Positions 1 through 9,274 of a stretch of 42,685 nucleotides of DNA are shown one piece after another. How positions within the stretch are numbered: position 1 is the stretch's first letter; each line of letters opens with the position of its first letter. A model generated the notes under the pieces. The model was not told the origin of the DNA. It saw nothing but the letters and a program-made list of their open reading frames with translations, and ran no database searches. The stretch lies in assembly GCA_003427395.1 (NCBI GenBank), contig BFEA01001130.1, forward strand, positions 82,656 to 125,340, read 5' to 3'. Source of the stretch: Chara braunii. Lineage: Eukaryota; Streptophyta; Charophyceae; Charales; Characeae. A program made the translations under genes and the position numbers.

Positions 1-143
1 GACACTTTGTTCCTACATGAGATTCTGCTTCCGACTCCTTCGGACACACCAGCCTTCGCTGCAGACCCCCTTTCAAGACACTTGGACACTTTGTTCCTAC
101 ATGAGATTCTGCTTCCGACTCCTTCGGACACACCAGCCTTCGC
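1..143. repeat. 59-bp direct repeat, 84-bp period
   Basis: The stretch at 1-59 recurs without mismatch at 85-143, with a 25-bp spacer. The left copy begins at the first base of the window, so the array may extend outside. No coding signal is convincing here. Bases 144-209 are T-rich and unassigned. Confidence 0.9.
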
Positions 144-209
144 ATCCTGAACAAACATTTTCATTTTTATTTTTTCCCGACTTTGACAACCCTGTAGAAA
201 ATCATTAGC

Positions 210-694
210 AGATACCTGTTTCCCTAACCATTGTCCCCCTTACCCACTAAAACATCAATAGAAATACCCTGTTTTCCTGAACACCGTTTCCCTTACCCAG
301 TAGAACATCAATAGAAATACCCTGTTTTCTTGAAAACCGTTTCCCTTACCCAGTACAACATCAATAGAAGTTCCCTGTTCCCTTAACTTTGTTCCCCCTT
401 AACCTATAGCGAACCATGCAGTCCCCTTAGTCCATCAGTAGGACCACCCTACTCCCTATCTTCCCTTTAGTTCATTTGTCGGACTACCCTGTTCCTTCCA
501 AACCCCCCTAGTTCATCAGTAGGACAACTCTGTTCACCGGTACCAAACCCTGTTCCCTCTTACTCCCGCAGCCCATGCCACCCACATTATACCCCTCTTC
601 CCTTTCGACTTGTTTACCAGTGATCGGCCCCGTGCCGTCCTTCACAGATTTCAGCATTGCTTCATGATTTTTGGCAGCCGGGACGTTGCCTTCT
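210..694 (+). repeat. 3' untranslated tail of a gypsy family-1 copy, degenerate tandem repeats
   Basis: This stretch is the reverse complement counterpart of 7583-7948, the segment between the pol stop and the 3' LTR of the complete element described below. It is built of imperfect units of roughly 55-65 bp carrying variants of ACATCAATAGAAATACCCTG and CATCAGTAGGAC. The coding part of this plus-strand copy is not recognisable upstream, so the copy is truncated or has other internal sequence. Confidence 0.75.
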
Positions 695-706
695 AGAGGG
701 AGGGGA
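695..706 (+). other. Polypurine tract of the family-1 copy
   Basis: The purine run AGAGGGAGGGGA lies directly before the LTR start TGTTACGG at 710. The same run, on the opposite strand, sits at the matching place at 7567-7581. This is the expected plus-strand primer of an LTR retrotransposon. Confidence 0.75.
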
Positions 707-709
707 TAG

Positions 710-1193
710 TGTTACGGACTTCGCCAGGGCTCGATCCCTGGTCTATCTTTTTGTTGTTTCGGCTGCATCCCGTTTTCGGCCTGGCACCCTTTTTCCAAAC
801 CCCTCCTTTGGTACCGTAGGATTTTGGACAACTAGTGCCATGCTGCAATTCGGGCGCCACTTTCAAATACCGCATTTTTCAGTTCTGCCCTCGGGGCCTT
901 TGCAGAAATGCCCCTGGTACCCTACGTGTCACCGGTACTTATACCGGCTCCTCGTACGGTACGTGGACCAGTCTCGTACCAGTTCTCTGCTGCTGTAGTC
1001 GTACTCAGTGTGACTTGCTGTTTTCGACATTCGAAAATCCTAGACTTCGACTTTGTGCCTTGCCACTGTGTCTGCGTCCGATCCTCAGTCCGAGTCCGTC
1101 GTGTCGAGTGAGTGAGTGAGTGTGTGTGTGTGCTCTCACTCTCCCCCTCTCTCTCCTCTCCCTCGGCTCACCCTCAGCCTCACGCTCGTTACA
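710..1193 (+). repeat. 3' LTR of a second family-1 gypsy copy
   Basis: This is a 484-bp LTR, inverted relative to the two LTRs at 7054-7566 and 14135-14614. It starts TGTTACGG, ends CGTTACA, and carries the same landmarks: a CCAGGG/CCCTGG hairpin at 724-741, a cluster of GGTACC-like palindromes, and a GAGT/GT then CT-rich microsatellite tract near its end. The partner 5' LTR is not in the window, so no target duplication can be tested. Confidence 0.85.
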
Positions 1194-1790
1194 TGACTCC
1201 TCTCTCGCACTCACCCAGCCCGGCACATGCTTTCACGCACACTCCTCCCTTCAGAACGAGTCACGTGAAGCGTTCGATCTCTTGCCCTCGCTAATCTCAG
1301 CGAGGCAACAAGAGGCGACACAGATTACACACTGAAGAACAGAAGATGCGCAGCAGCCTGCTCCTGCTATGCCAGGGTCAACCGACAAGCGACAAAAGTC
1401 GTGCACGAAGGCAGATGACATCATCACATGCATCCAAGCGTAGGGCATTTTCGAGAATGGAGAATGCCACCATGAGGGCAAATGCCGGTCACTACAGACC
1501 TAGCGAAGGGTTCTCAAACAAGAGAGTCAGTCACTCACGTCCGTGCTTTGCATCCTCACCCTCACCGTGACCACTCGCGCGTAACACACTCTGTCTGTCA
1601 CTACTTTGGCTCTTTAGTCATGCTATCTCTGCAAGCTGGCCTCTCACCTCCCATGTGCGTTGCACTCCCTCACGCGTGTGCTCACCTCCCTGCTCGTCTC
1701 TTCGCACCTCTCTCTTCTACATTAATTGACGCGCGTCTCTCTGCCTATAACTGCCTAGTCCTCTCTATCTTTGCCCCGTCGTGAGTTGAC
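1194..1790. other. Unassigned flank of the LTR
   Basis: This is GC-moderate, CT-rich sequence with only short open frames that lack a convincing coding character. No repeat partner is seen elsewhere in the window. Confidence 0.4.
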
Positions 1791-2345
1791 CTAAGGACCA
1801 CTTTCTACAGGCTCGGTCGGTGGGTGGTCCTTCCGCCACTGGTCCAGCCCATGCCAGGATTGGGTCTCTGCGCCCAAATCGCTCGCTTCACTCTCGGCCT
1901 CCGTGTCGCGGTCCAAATGCTCCTGCTCAGTACCCGTTGAAGTCTCTGATTCCAGGTACGAGACGGTCACTTTCACTTCATCCGTGCCCCCGTCCCTCCT
2001 GCACCTCCTCTTGGCCCGATCCTTGGCTTCCGTGATGGCCGCCTGTAACCCCTGGTCAGCTCTCATCTCCTCCTCTTTTCGCCCTTCTACATTTATCTTC
2101 AGCCTTGCCTCCTCGTTGCAATGGCTGTAATCCAAAATGGCGGTCACCATTGGCCCATCTCCCGACATTCGATCCCACCTCCAGAGGAACTGGAGGTACT
2201 CTGGCCAATATCCGTACAACCCATTGCTGCGCACCATAGATGTGCCCCCTTTCAAATAGATGTATACGGTACCAGGCTGCCGACTCCAAAATAGCCCGGT
2301 CCTAACACTCAACACATGCATACAGACAGACTCCCACACGCTCAC
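1791..2345 (-). CDS. Hypothetical coding-like ORF, 184 residues, function unknown
   Basis: This minus-strand open frame looks like protein in its middle and C-terminal parts. It has an aromatic segment (residues about 45-60, containing GYWPEYLQFLWRWD) followed by an acidic and basic helical stretch rich in E, K and R (residues about 75-150). There is no recognisable family motif. The N-terminal 35 residues look less natural, and an AG at the start of the GGTSMV segment could be a splice acceptor, so the ATG at 2345 may not be a true start. It lies 22 bp downstream of the possible spliced gene at 2368-2820. It could be a host gene remnant or part of an unrecognised mobile element. Confidence 0.3.
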   Translation of the reverse strand: MSVWESVCMHVLSVRTGLFWSRQPGTVYIYLKGGTSMVRSNGLYGYWPEYLQFLWRWDRMSGDGPMVTAILDYSHCNEEARLKINVEGRKEEEMRADQGLQAAITEAKDRAKRRCRRDGGTDEVKVTVSYLESETSTGTEQEHLDRDTEAESEASDLGAETQSWHGLDQWRKDHPPTEPVESGP

Positions 2346-2367
2346 TTCGCCGCTCAGCTCTCTCTCC

Positions 2368-2820
2368 TCAGTTCACCAGTACTCGGCGTAACGCTGCCGC
2401 CTGTTCACAAGTAGCCAAAGACTCGCTTTCCTCAAACTTTATAGGATCGTCACATACCGCAGTCTCCCCGCTCTGAATGAGAAATAATATTGTACTTCAA
2501 CAGTCATAGCACAGGCAGATTCCTCTAATGTATATCACCAAACTCCTCTGTTTCTGGCGTGACATGACGATAGGCTTGACGCGGTGGTCCAACGTGATAC
2601 CGACGGCCACTCCCTTCTTTTCAAAACGCGCCACCGGCCCACCCCAAATGGGTACCCACGTCCGATGGTAAGGAGGGGACTCATGACCTTTCACAGGAGG
2701 TGATGAGTCTCCTACCAATGCGGCAGCGGGTGCCCCCATTTTAAGAACCCTGCCGATCGCGCCGCACTGTTCAAGTTCACGGCGGCTGAAGCGTAGGGGT
2801 CGCTATGCTCTGGGCCGCTT
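2368..2820 (-). CDS. Possible two-exon gene fragment, function unknown
   Basis: An open segment from about 2820 to 2539 (minus strand) encodes a protein-like run including GGPVARFEKKGVAVGITLDH. A GT donor follows at 2538 and a pyrimidine-rich tract ending in CAG lies at 2476-2474. A second segment, 2473-2368, continues in phase (SGETAVCDDPIKFEE...) and ends with TGA at 2370-2368. The intron would be 65 nt, short but possible for a plant. An acceptor-like AG precedes the first exon near 2821, so more exons may lie upstream. The exon model is inference; no homologue is recognised. Confidence 0.3.
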
Positions 2821-3908
2821 ATGTATAATCAAAATTTAAAACCCAAGTCGTTCGCCTCCCCCCCACAAAATGACCGCGGGAAGAGAAAGGAAGGTTTCCA
2901 ACAACTGGAAAAAAAACGCGCCTCAACAAAAGAAAAGAAAAAAAGGAAAACGGAACACCGCACCTATAGAGCCTGCATTTTCCCCCTACTAAGTTTAGAC
3001 TCAAGTATGGTTGTGGGATGCGTTGTTCCTCCCTCAGCCCTTTCTTCTTTCTTTTCATTTTCCGCCTCCTTTACTTTCCTTACCCTTTTTCCTTTTTGCC
3101 CTTTTCCCACAGCCCGACTACTGGACTTGAAAAGCCTGAAAAGACCGTCGCCCCCTCGCTGCTGCTTCCCAGGCGCACCCAGCAGCCACCACGGCCATAG
3201 GGGATTGCGCTCAGCGGTGGCATCAACCGGACCAGCCCCGTGGCTGGGCGCAACCCAAACGGTCAGGAATGCCACAGAGGTTCCCAAGCAAGGAGCCCGT
3301 TACTACGCTGCAGAGGTATATGAGTGGACGCCAAGTACACAGCCGAGGGTCGGGACACCGCACCCTCCGACACCGTGTGCGCTCCTCTTCTCTCCAGCCA
3401 GCGCCCTTCCTTAGACCAGTGCTCAAACAGGCAGCACTGTCTCAGCTGCCTCCATCCAGAAAATGTTTGGATTGGAGGCAGGAACTTTCCTATATGGAAA
3501 GTGGCAGGACGGGAGGCTTCTCGCCTGCCCGAGTGCATGTGCGTGGTACCCAGTAGTTTCAGGGATGCACCAAGTATCTACACCCGTGCCCTTCCCTGCC
3601 CCGCTCGGTTTCAAGGTTCAACTGCCCGACGCGGCTGCTGCTATAGGCTGCTCTCTCATTGGCCAGTCGTCCCTTCGCCACATCGCAGCCTCGAGGCCCA
3701 TCAAAACATGTCATGGTCATACAGATCCTGCGGGCGAATTAGTTGGGCAAGGGGTCGGCCAGTCAGAAAAATAGGCCCACAGGCCCACCTTCTTCTAGGG
3801 CGGGCACAATGTGTCGTAAGGGCCTCTGTCGAGGGCTCTCCTTCCACTCCCTCCTCCATAGCTTCGATAGTCCTATGAAAAGTTGTTACTGTACTTGATT
3901 TTCTACCC
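2821..3908. other. Unassigned region
   Basis: The first 300 bp are homopolymer-rich (A runs, then T and C runs). The rest is GC-richer with overlapping open frames on both strands, none of which shows a clear domain. Nothing can be assigned. Confidence 0.35.
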
Positions 3909-4600
3909 GATTCCTCAGGCTGCCAGTTTTGTTTTTACTCACAGGTTTCCGCGTCTTTCGTTTGAGAAAGAGGGGGCTCGAATTTGTGCAAGGTGAAGTG
4001 CTATTTTTGCACGCTGTTTAGTTTTCCGGACAGCGGGCTCTCGCTGATGTTCGAATACAAGTACATAGTGGTTGTGTGATTCCTAAATTGTGAAGCGGGT
4101 CTTGGAAGATGCTCCCAACTAGGCCCAAAGTGTCCCAGTGGTGCCCCGATTCCTCAGGCTGCCAGTTTTGTTTTTACTCACAGGTTTCCGCATCTTTCGT
4201 TTGAGAAAGAGGGGGCTCGAATTTGTGCGAGGTGAAGTTCTATTTTTGCACGCTGTTTAGTTATCCGGATAGCGGGCTCTCGCCGGTGTTCGAATACAAG
4301 TACATAACGGTTATGTGACTCCTCTGGCTGCCAGCTGTGTCGTTTGTACTCACAGCATGATCTTTCCCTGCTTAGCTCTGGACGTGATTGCAGTCGGATC
4401 CATAGGGATCATAGGGCATGCTTGCACTAGGACCTTTTTTTTTCTTTTCCATTTTCAAACGCTTGTGTGATTCCTCTCACTGCTAATTCTGTCGTTTCGT
4501 ACTCACACTAAGATCTTTTGCTAATTGGCTCTGGACATGATTGCAATCAGCTCCATAGCTATCTTAAGGCATACTTGCACTAGGAGTTCTTTTTGGCAAA
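3909..4600 (+). repeat. Tandem repeat array, 239-bp unit plus shorter derivatives
   Basis: A unit beginning GATTCCTCAGGCTGCCAG at 3909 recurs at 4148 with few differences over about 160 bp. Shorter, more diverged units beginning GTGA(C/T)TCCTC follow at about 4316 and 4467; these two share a second module containing CTCTGGAC(G/A)TGATTGCA. The array therefore grew by unequal duplication and then lost parts. Confidence 0.8.
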
Positions 4601-5129
4601 ACTCAGGCGTGATTGTTGTCAGATTCATCCATGTTGGGCTGGAATTGCACTTACTTACAGTTTCCAACATGCTGGGGGGACAATGTCCTCAGCTCAGCAA
4701 CTTGTTTTTTTTTTGTTTTTTTTGGGGGGGAAGGGCCTGGCGTTTGGACACCCCACTCCATGTAGTGTTGCCCATCCAACCCACACCGACGCCCTTTGGA
4801 CTCCCCACTACCCAGCCCACATGGTATGACCATCCCACCCAGTGCCTCTCAGCCCACTTGCGCCCCTGCCCACGTGGTACCTCCCTGTCCTGCGTGGTGC
4901 TTCCCAAACCATATCCCACATAGTACATCCTGACCCAAATCCCGCATAGTACTGCCCACCACATAGAGGGAGGCACCAAGGAATCAAATCGGCAAGAGGC
5001 TCCACAGTGTGGAAATCAGGAGGTGAACATTTCCCATGATGAGATGCCCTGCTTCCCGTGCAGACATAGTGGCACAGAGAATCGTGCGCGTGTTTGCCCA
5101 CGGCCGTGTAGCTCTGGCCGTGGGCTGCA
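4601..5129. other. Intergenic stretch with recurring CCCACATGGTA-like words
   Basis: After a T-run near 4700, variants of CCCACATGGTA / CCCACATAGTA recur about every 30-50 bp between 4755 and 4965. From about 5000 the sequence grades into the C-terminal end of the gypsy fragment that follows. No gene is seen. Confidence 0.4.
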
Positions 5130-6866
5130 GCGTGCGGAATCACTTGTTCTCCTTAAATTTTCTTCCATGGTACAACACGATCCAAGGACCAGTCTTCATC
5201 AGCTCTTCCTTCGTGAACCAACACTCCTCTATGGGATCAATATGATGCCTGAAACTGACCCTGTACTCCTGTGGTTCCAATGGTTTTTATTTGTGCCGAT
5301 AGACTTTGGGATTGACATATCTTTGTGCTCCACAATGTCGTCAATATCCATGCGTCCATCCATGGTTGCGTCAGCATTGAGCTTCGTGTAGGAAACTGAT
5401 GTCTCAGAGAAACGTGCGAGCTTAGATGCACGAAATGCAGGATAAGTGCGTAGGTGGCCAGGAATACCTATGACACAGAAGGGACCATCAGGATCACTCC
5501 CCACTAAGGAACTAATTTCCTAGACATGCCTATCTCTTGTCCAAACTCGGATGACTTCACCCAAACTCTATCCCCAACTTGAAAGTCAGATGGTTGTTTG
5601 TGCTTGTTCTCAGATGCAATCATTCTTAAGATTTCTAAATCTACTCAACACCCATCTGCAGCAATTTGTCATTATGGACAACAAATTATATGTTGCCAGA
5701 TGCAGCTGTGGGCTGATTTTCAAGGAGGAAGTCGAGAGCAAACCTGGGCTTTCAACCAAGATGTAGCTCGTTGGGAGACATAGCGGACGTGTTGTGACCA
5801 ACATTAGAGTACAGACTAGCCATGAGAGGCAATTTATCCTCCCAGTCATCCTTGCCCGTCTTGATATCTGCCTGAGCAAATGCTGCTCCACACGGTTCAT
5901 CTAGTTCGCCTGGCCGTTGGCTTCAGGGTGATTGTCTAAAGTCTACAATTGGGAACCCATCTGCTCAGCAGCCTTCTTCCACAATTCACTTGTGAAATAG
6001 ACATCTCTTTCACTCACTATGGACCTTGGCAAACCAAAATCAAGCACCCAATTATCAATATACAATATCGTGACATGTTCAATATTAGTCTTAGGCATTG
6101 CGCCTAATCGTGTGTACTTCAAAAAACTGTCCACTATGACGAAGATGTGCCTTTTGGAAAAGGGTGTCCATGAAATCCATAGACATGCTCGTTCGTGGAC
6201 CAGTCAAAATAGGCAAAGGCTTGACTAATCCTAAAGGTGCTTGCGTTTGTGGTTTGTCGCGCTAACAAACCTAACAACTCTCTACATACAGCTTGGCATC
6301 CTCGAGCATACTGGGCCACCACAATCGCTGCACAAGGTTCGCTGAAGTATTCTTGTAACCAAAGTGTTCATTAGCATCATAGCACTCTCTTAGAAACAAA
6401 CTTCGCAAAGACACTCGACTTGGCACACACAGTTTTTTATTCCCAAACTTTTCAAAGAATAACAAGCCGTCCACCACCGCAAACTCGTCAGAAGCGGGCT
6501 CGTCTTTGGCCTCGAGCTTGCACATGATGTATGTCATCAACACATCCTCCTTGTCGGCATCCACCATTGATTGAGTCTGATCGTGAGATAGCCCAAACTC
6601 CGTGATCTGCGCGCCTGAGTAATCTTCCCTACATGATTGAGCTTTCGCAAAATGTAGTACTCACCCTTTTTGAAGTGGAAGTCATGCTGATCAATGACTT
6701 CAATCCCCCTCTTGAGTGCATCTGAAAGAAAGGGTCACGTTGTCATCCAACGAAGGGTCTCATGGTCGGATCTTGCAATGAAGAATCGACCCAAGAGATG
6801 GTTCCTCCAATGTTTCAAGGCCTTATAAATGACATCGAGCTCACACTCGTACATGGATAGTTCTTT
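5130..6866 (-). pseudogene. Decayed Ty3/gypsy pol fragment: RNase H, integrase, C-terminal domain
   Basis: Read on the minus strand from 6866, the fragment starts in RNase H (YECELDVIYKALKHW, then SDHETLRWM). A zinc-binding integrase N-terminal domain follows at 6567-6271 (HFGYKNTSANLVQRLWWPSM, then ESC). The core is split by a frameshift near 6150: SMDFMDTL is in one frame and VDSFLKYTRL...GLPRSIVSERD in another (6134-5943). The usual SDRD is SERD here, and the catalytic Glu region (NGQAN-stop-MNRV) is broken by a stop. The tail carries a domain with FRHHIDPIEECWFTKEEL near 5200. It is a different gypsy family from the complete element next to it. Protease, RT and LTRs are absent, so it is a truncated, non-functional relic. 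Confidence 0.8.
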
Positions 6867-6890
6867 CAAAGTGTCAAGGCCTTATAAATG
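6816..6890. repeat. 17-bp direct repeat, 58 bp apart, at the broken end of the gypsy fragment
   Basis: CAAGGCCTTATAAATGA occurs at 6816-6832 and again at 6874-6890. The second copy lies just where recognisable RNase H coding stops, so it may mark a slippage or rejoining event that cut the fragment. Confidence 0.7.
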
Positions 6891-6907
6891 AGTGTGTTAA
6901 CGTGCAG

Positions 6908-6960
6908 TTTGAGGGCACCCGTAGTTTCAAACGAACTTTTGTTATTTCATGAAATGATGT
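6908..6960 (+). repeat. Short dispersed repeat shared with 41922-41973
   Basis: About 53 bp, containing TTTGAGGGCA and AAACTTTTGTTATTT-like words, match 41922-41973 with roughly 85% identity by eye. It is part of the host sequence into which the chromovirus at 7054-14614 inserted. Confidence 0.65.
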
Positions 6961-7048
6961 CGTAATTGACGACAAATAGTGTGAGTTAGAGAAAGGTTTA
7001 AAGTTTTGATTAGTGTCACGCGCACACTGACTGCGCGCATAAAACGCT

Positions 7049-7053
7049 GGTGG
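7049..7053. repeat. Target site duplication, left copy (GGTGG)
   Basis: GGTGG sits immediately outside the 3' LTR. The same five bases follow the 5' LTR at 14615-14619. Five-bp duplications are the rule for Ty3/gypsy integrases. Confidence 0.9.
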
Positions 7054-7566
7054 TGTAACGAGTGCTAGGCTGAGGAAGAGCCGAGGGAGAGGAGAGAGAG
7101 AGGGAGAGAGGGAGAGAGGGAGAGAGGGAGAGAGAGAGAGAGTGAGAGAGTGAGAGCACACACACACACTCACTCACTCGACACGACTGAGAGTCGGACG
7201 CAGACACAGTGGCAAGGGCACAAAGTCGAAGTCTTGGATTCCCGAAATGCCGAAACAGCAAGTCACACGGAGTACGAGTACAGCGGCTGGAAACTGGTAC
7301 CAGACTGGTCCCCGTACCGTACAGGGAGCTGGTATAAGTACCGGTGACCCGTATGGTACCAGGGGCATTTCTGCAAAGGCCCCGAGGGCAGAACTGAAAA
7401 ATGCGGTGTTTGAAAGTGGCGCCCGAATTGCAGCATGGCGCCAGTTGTCCAAAATCCTACCGTACTAAAGGAGGGGTTTGGAAAAAGGGTGCCAGGCCGA
7501 AAACGGGATGCAGCCGAAACAGCAAAAAGATAGACCAGGGATCGAGCCCTGGCGGAGTCCGTAACA
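7054..7566 (-). repeat. 3' LTR of the chromovirus
   Basis: 513 bp, with TG...CA ends (minus strand TGTTACGG to CGTTACA). It is about 33 bp longer than the 5' LTR, because a GA-rich microsatellite at about 7080-7160 has expanded. It contains a cluster of GTACC/GGTAC palindromic words and a CCAGGG/CCCTGG hairpin at 7535-7552. Confidence 0.95.
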
Positions 7567-7581
7567 CTATCCCCTCCCTCT
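7567..7581 (-). other. Polypurine tract of the chromovirus
   Basis: On the minus strand the run AGAGGGAGGGGA ends two to three bases before the LTR start. It matches the run at 695-706 in the other family member. Confidence 0.8.
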
Positions 7582-7582
7582 A

Positions 7583-7948
7583 GAAGGCAATGTCCCGGCT
7601 GCCAAAAATCATGAAGCAATGCTGAAAGCTGTGAAGGACGGGACGGGGGCGATCACTGGTTAACAAGTCGAAAGGGAAGAGGGGTATAATGTGGGTGGCA
7701 TGGGCTGCAGGCGTAAGAGGGAACAGGGTTTGGTACCGGTGAACAGAGTTGTCCTATTGATGAACTAGGGGGGGTTGCAGGGAACAGGGCAGTCCTACAA
7801 ATGGGACAACAGGGAGCAGGGTAGTCCTACTGATGAACAGAGTTCAGGGAACAGGGAACTTCTATTGATGTTCTACTGGGTCAGGGAAACAGTGTTCAGG
7901 AAAACAGGGTATTTGTATTGATGTTGTAGTGGGTAAGGGAAACAATGG
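7583..7948 (-). repeat. 3' UTR of the chromovirus, degenerate tandem repeats
   Basis: Between the integrase stop and the PPT lie imperfect tandem units of roughly 55-65 bp, with variants of GAACAGGGTAGTCCTACTGA on the plus strand. The same array is at 210-690 in inverted orientation, so it belongs to the family. Confidence 0.75.
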
Positions 7949-9274
7949 TCAGGGGGACAGAGGATTAGCACGATCATAGGCGCGGACAAGTTTCATCGTG
8001 TTCTTAAGATTAGAGAGAGGTTCCCATGTAGATTCTTCGTCGGGGTATCCGGTCCATTTGACTTTGTATTCAGTGATTGGTTCTGGTTGATCAGATACCT
8101 GAGTGGTTCGTCGGCCGATGATAGTTTCGTCAACGAATTCAGGGCCTGTGGGTAGCATGATTGGTGGAGGTCTAGGATATGGGCGTCTAGGATATGGGCG
8201 CTCGGCGAACTGGGGCGGGGATTCAAGGTATTCTTTTAGGTACTCGACATGGAAGACTGGGTGGACGCGACTCATGCCAGGGGGAAGTTGGAGTTTGTAG
8301 TCGACGGGGGAGGTTTGTTCAATGATGGGGAAGGGACTGAGCCATTTGTTGGAGAGTTTCTTGGACAAGCCGTGTTCGGGTTCAAAGTGTCTGGCGGAGA
8401 GCCATACTTTGTCCCCTACTTTGAATGACACGTCGCGTCTATGTTTGTTAGTCTCGTTCGCTTGTTGTTCTTTGGTTCGTTCAATGACTTCGGAGGCTTC
8501 TCTCAGGAGCTTGTTCATTGTTGCTACCCATTCATTGAGAGAGGGGCAGGGGGTGGATGGGTTAAGCTGCGAAGGGAGCAAGAAGTCAGAGGGCAAGCGA
8601 AGGTGGTAGCCAAGGTCGAGGTAGAATCGGGACATGCCGGTGGAAGGGCAAACGACGTTGTTGTAGGCAATCTCGGCGGCTGTGAGCAACTGATTCCAAT
8701 CGTGTTGGTGTGGATGACAATACTTCCGCAGGATTCTTTGGAGTGTATCGTTCATCTTCTCTGTTTGTCCATCGGTCTGTGGGTGGAATGCAGTGCTATA
8801 CTTGAGCGTGGTTCCGTAGGCCGTGAAGAGGTGTTTCCAGAATTGTGAGAGGAAGCGAGGATCACGGTCACTGATGACGTTCTCGGGGAGGACGTGATGG
8901 CGAGCAACATGGTCGAAGAAGAGTGTGGCGATGTCTTTGGCGTTGTGCGAGGTCGTGCAAGGGACGAAGTGGGCATGTTTGGTCAAGCGGCAAACAATGA
9001 CGTAGATGCAATCATGCCCGCGGTTGGTCTTGGGGAGGCCCCACACGAAGTCCATGGAGATGGACTGCCACCGGTGAGTTGGAATGGGCAATGATTGGAG
9101 CTTGTCGAGTTTGGCCCGGTTCGAGGGGTTGGCAGTTTGACACGAGGGGCATGAGCGAATGTATGCTTTGACGTCGGCGAGCAGGGAAGGCCAGTAGAAG
9201 TAGCGGGAGATGGTGTCGAAGGTTTTCTGGAAACCGAGGTGTCCTGCGGTCTTGGCGTTGTGGTGCTTGGCCAA
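7949..9274 (-). CDS. Integrase with C-terminal chromodomain, open frame of 441 residues
   Basis: This catalyses insertion of the element's cDNA into chromatin. The HHCC zinc domain has H4/H5 and H12 with C42 and C45. The core DD35E triad is intact: D75 (SISMDFVW), D136 (ISDRDPRF) and E172 (GQTEKMND). A GPY/F-type module lies at about residues 285-335 (KLSNKWLSPFPI), and a chromodomain at about 370-427 (EYKVKWTGYPDEESTWEPL) that in this group binds modified histone tails. The frame would be part of a longer polyprotein; an in-frame TAA at 9280-9278 separates it from RNase H. The first residue shown is an internal TTG codon, not a real start. It is the best preserved part of the element. Confidence 0.9.
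   Translation of the reverse strand: MAKHHNAKTAGHLGFQKTFDTISRYFYWPSLLADVKAYIRSCPSCQTANPSNRAKLDKLQSLPIPTHRWQSISMDFVWGLPKTNRGHDCIYVIVCRLTKHAHFVPCTTSHNAKDIATLFFDHVARHHVLPENVISDRDPRFLSQFWKHLFTAYGTTLKYSTAFHPQTDGQTEKMNDTLQRILRKYCHPHQHDWNQLLTAAEIAYNNVVCPSTGMSRFYLDLGYHLRLPSDFLLPSQLNPSTPCPSLNEWVATMNKLLREASEVIERTKEQQANETNKHRRDVSFKVGDKVWLSARHFEPEHGLSKKLSNKWLSPFPIIEQTSPVDYKLQLPPGMSRVHPVFHVEYLKEYLESPPQFAERPYPRRPYPRPPPIMLPTGPEFVDETIIGRRTTQVSDQPEPITEYKVKWTGYPDEESTWEPLSNLKNTMKLVRAYDRANPLSP

Noticed and set aside
724-741. tRNA gene or SINE at the LTR start
   Set aside because: Only a T-arm-like hairpin is present; no A-box, anticodon arm or acceptor stem.
2821-3414. 197-residue plus-strand frame
   Set aside because: The N-terminal half is homopolymer-driven and no domain is visible; it overlaps equally long frames on the other strand.
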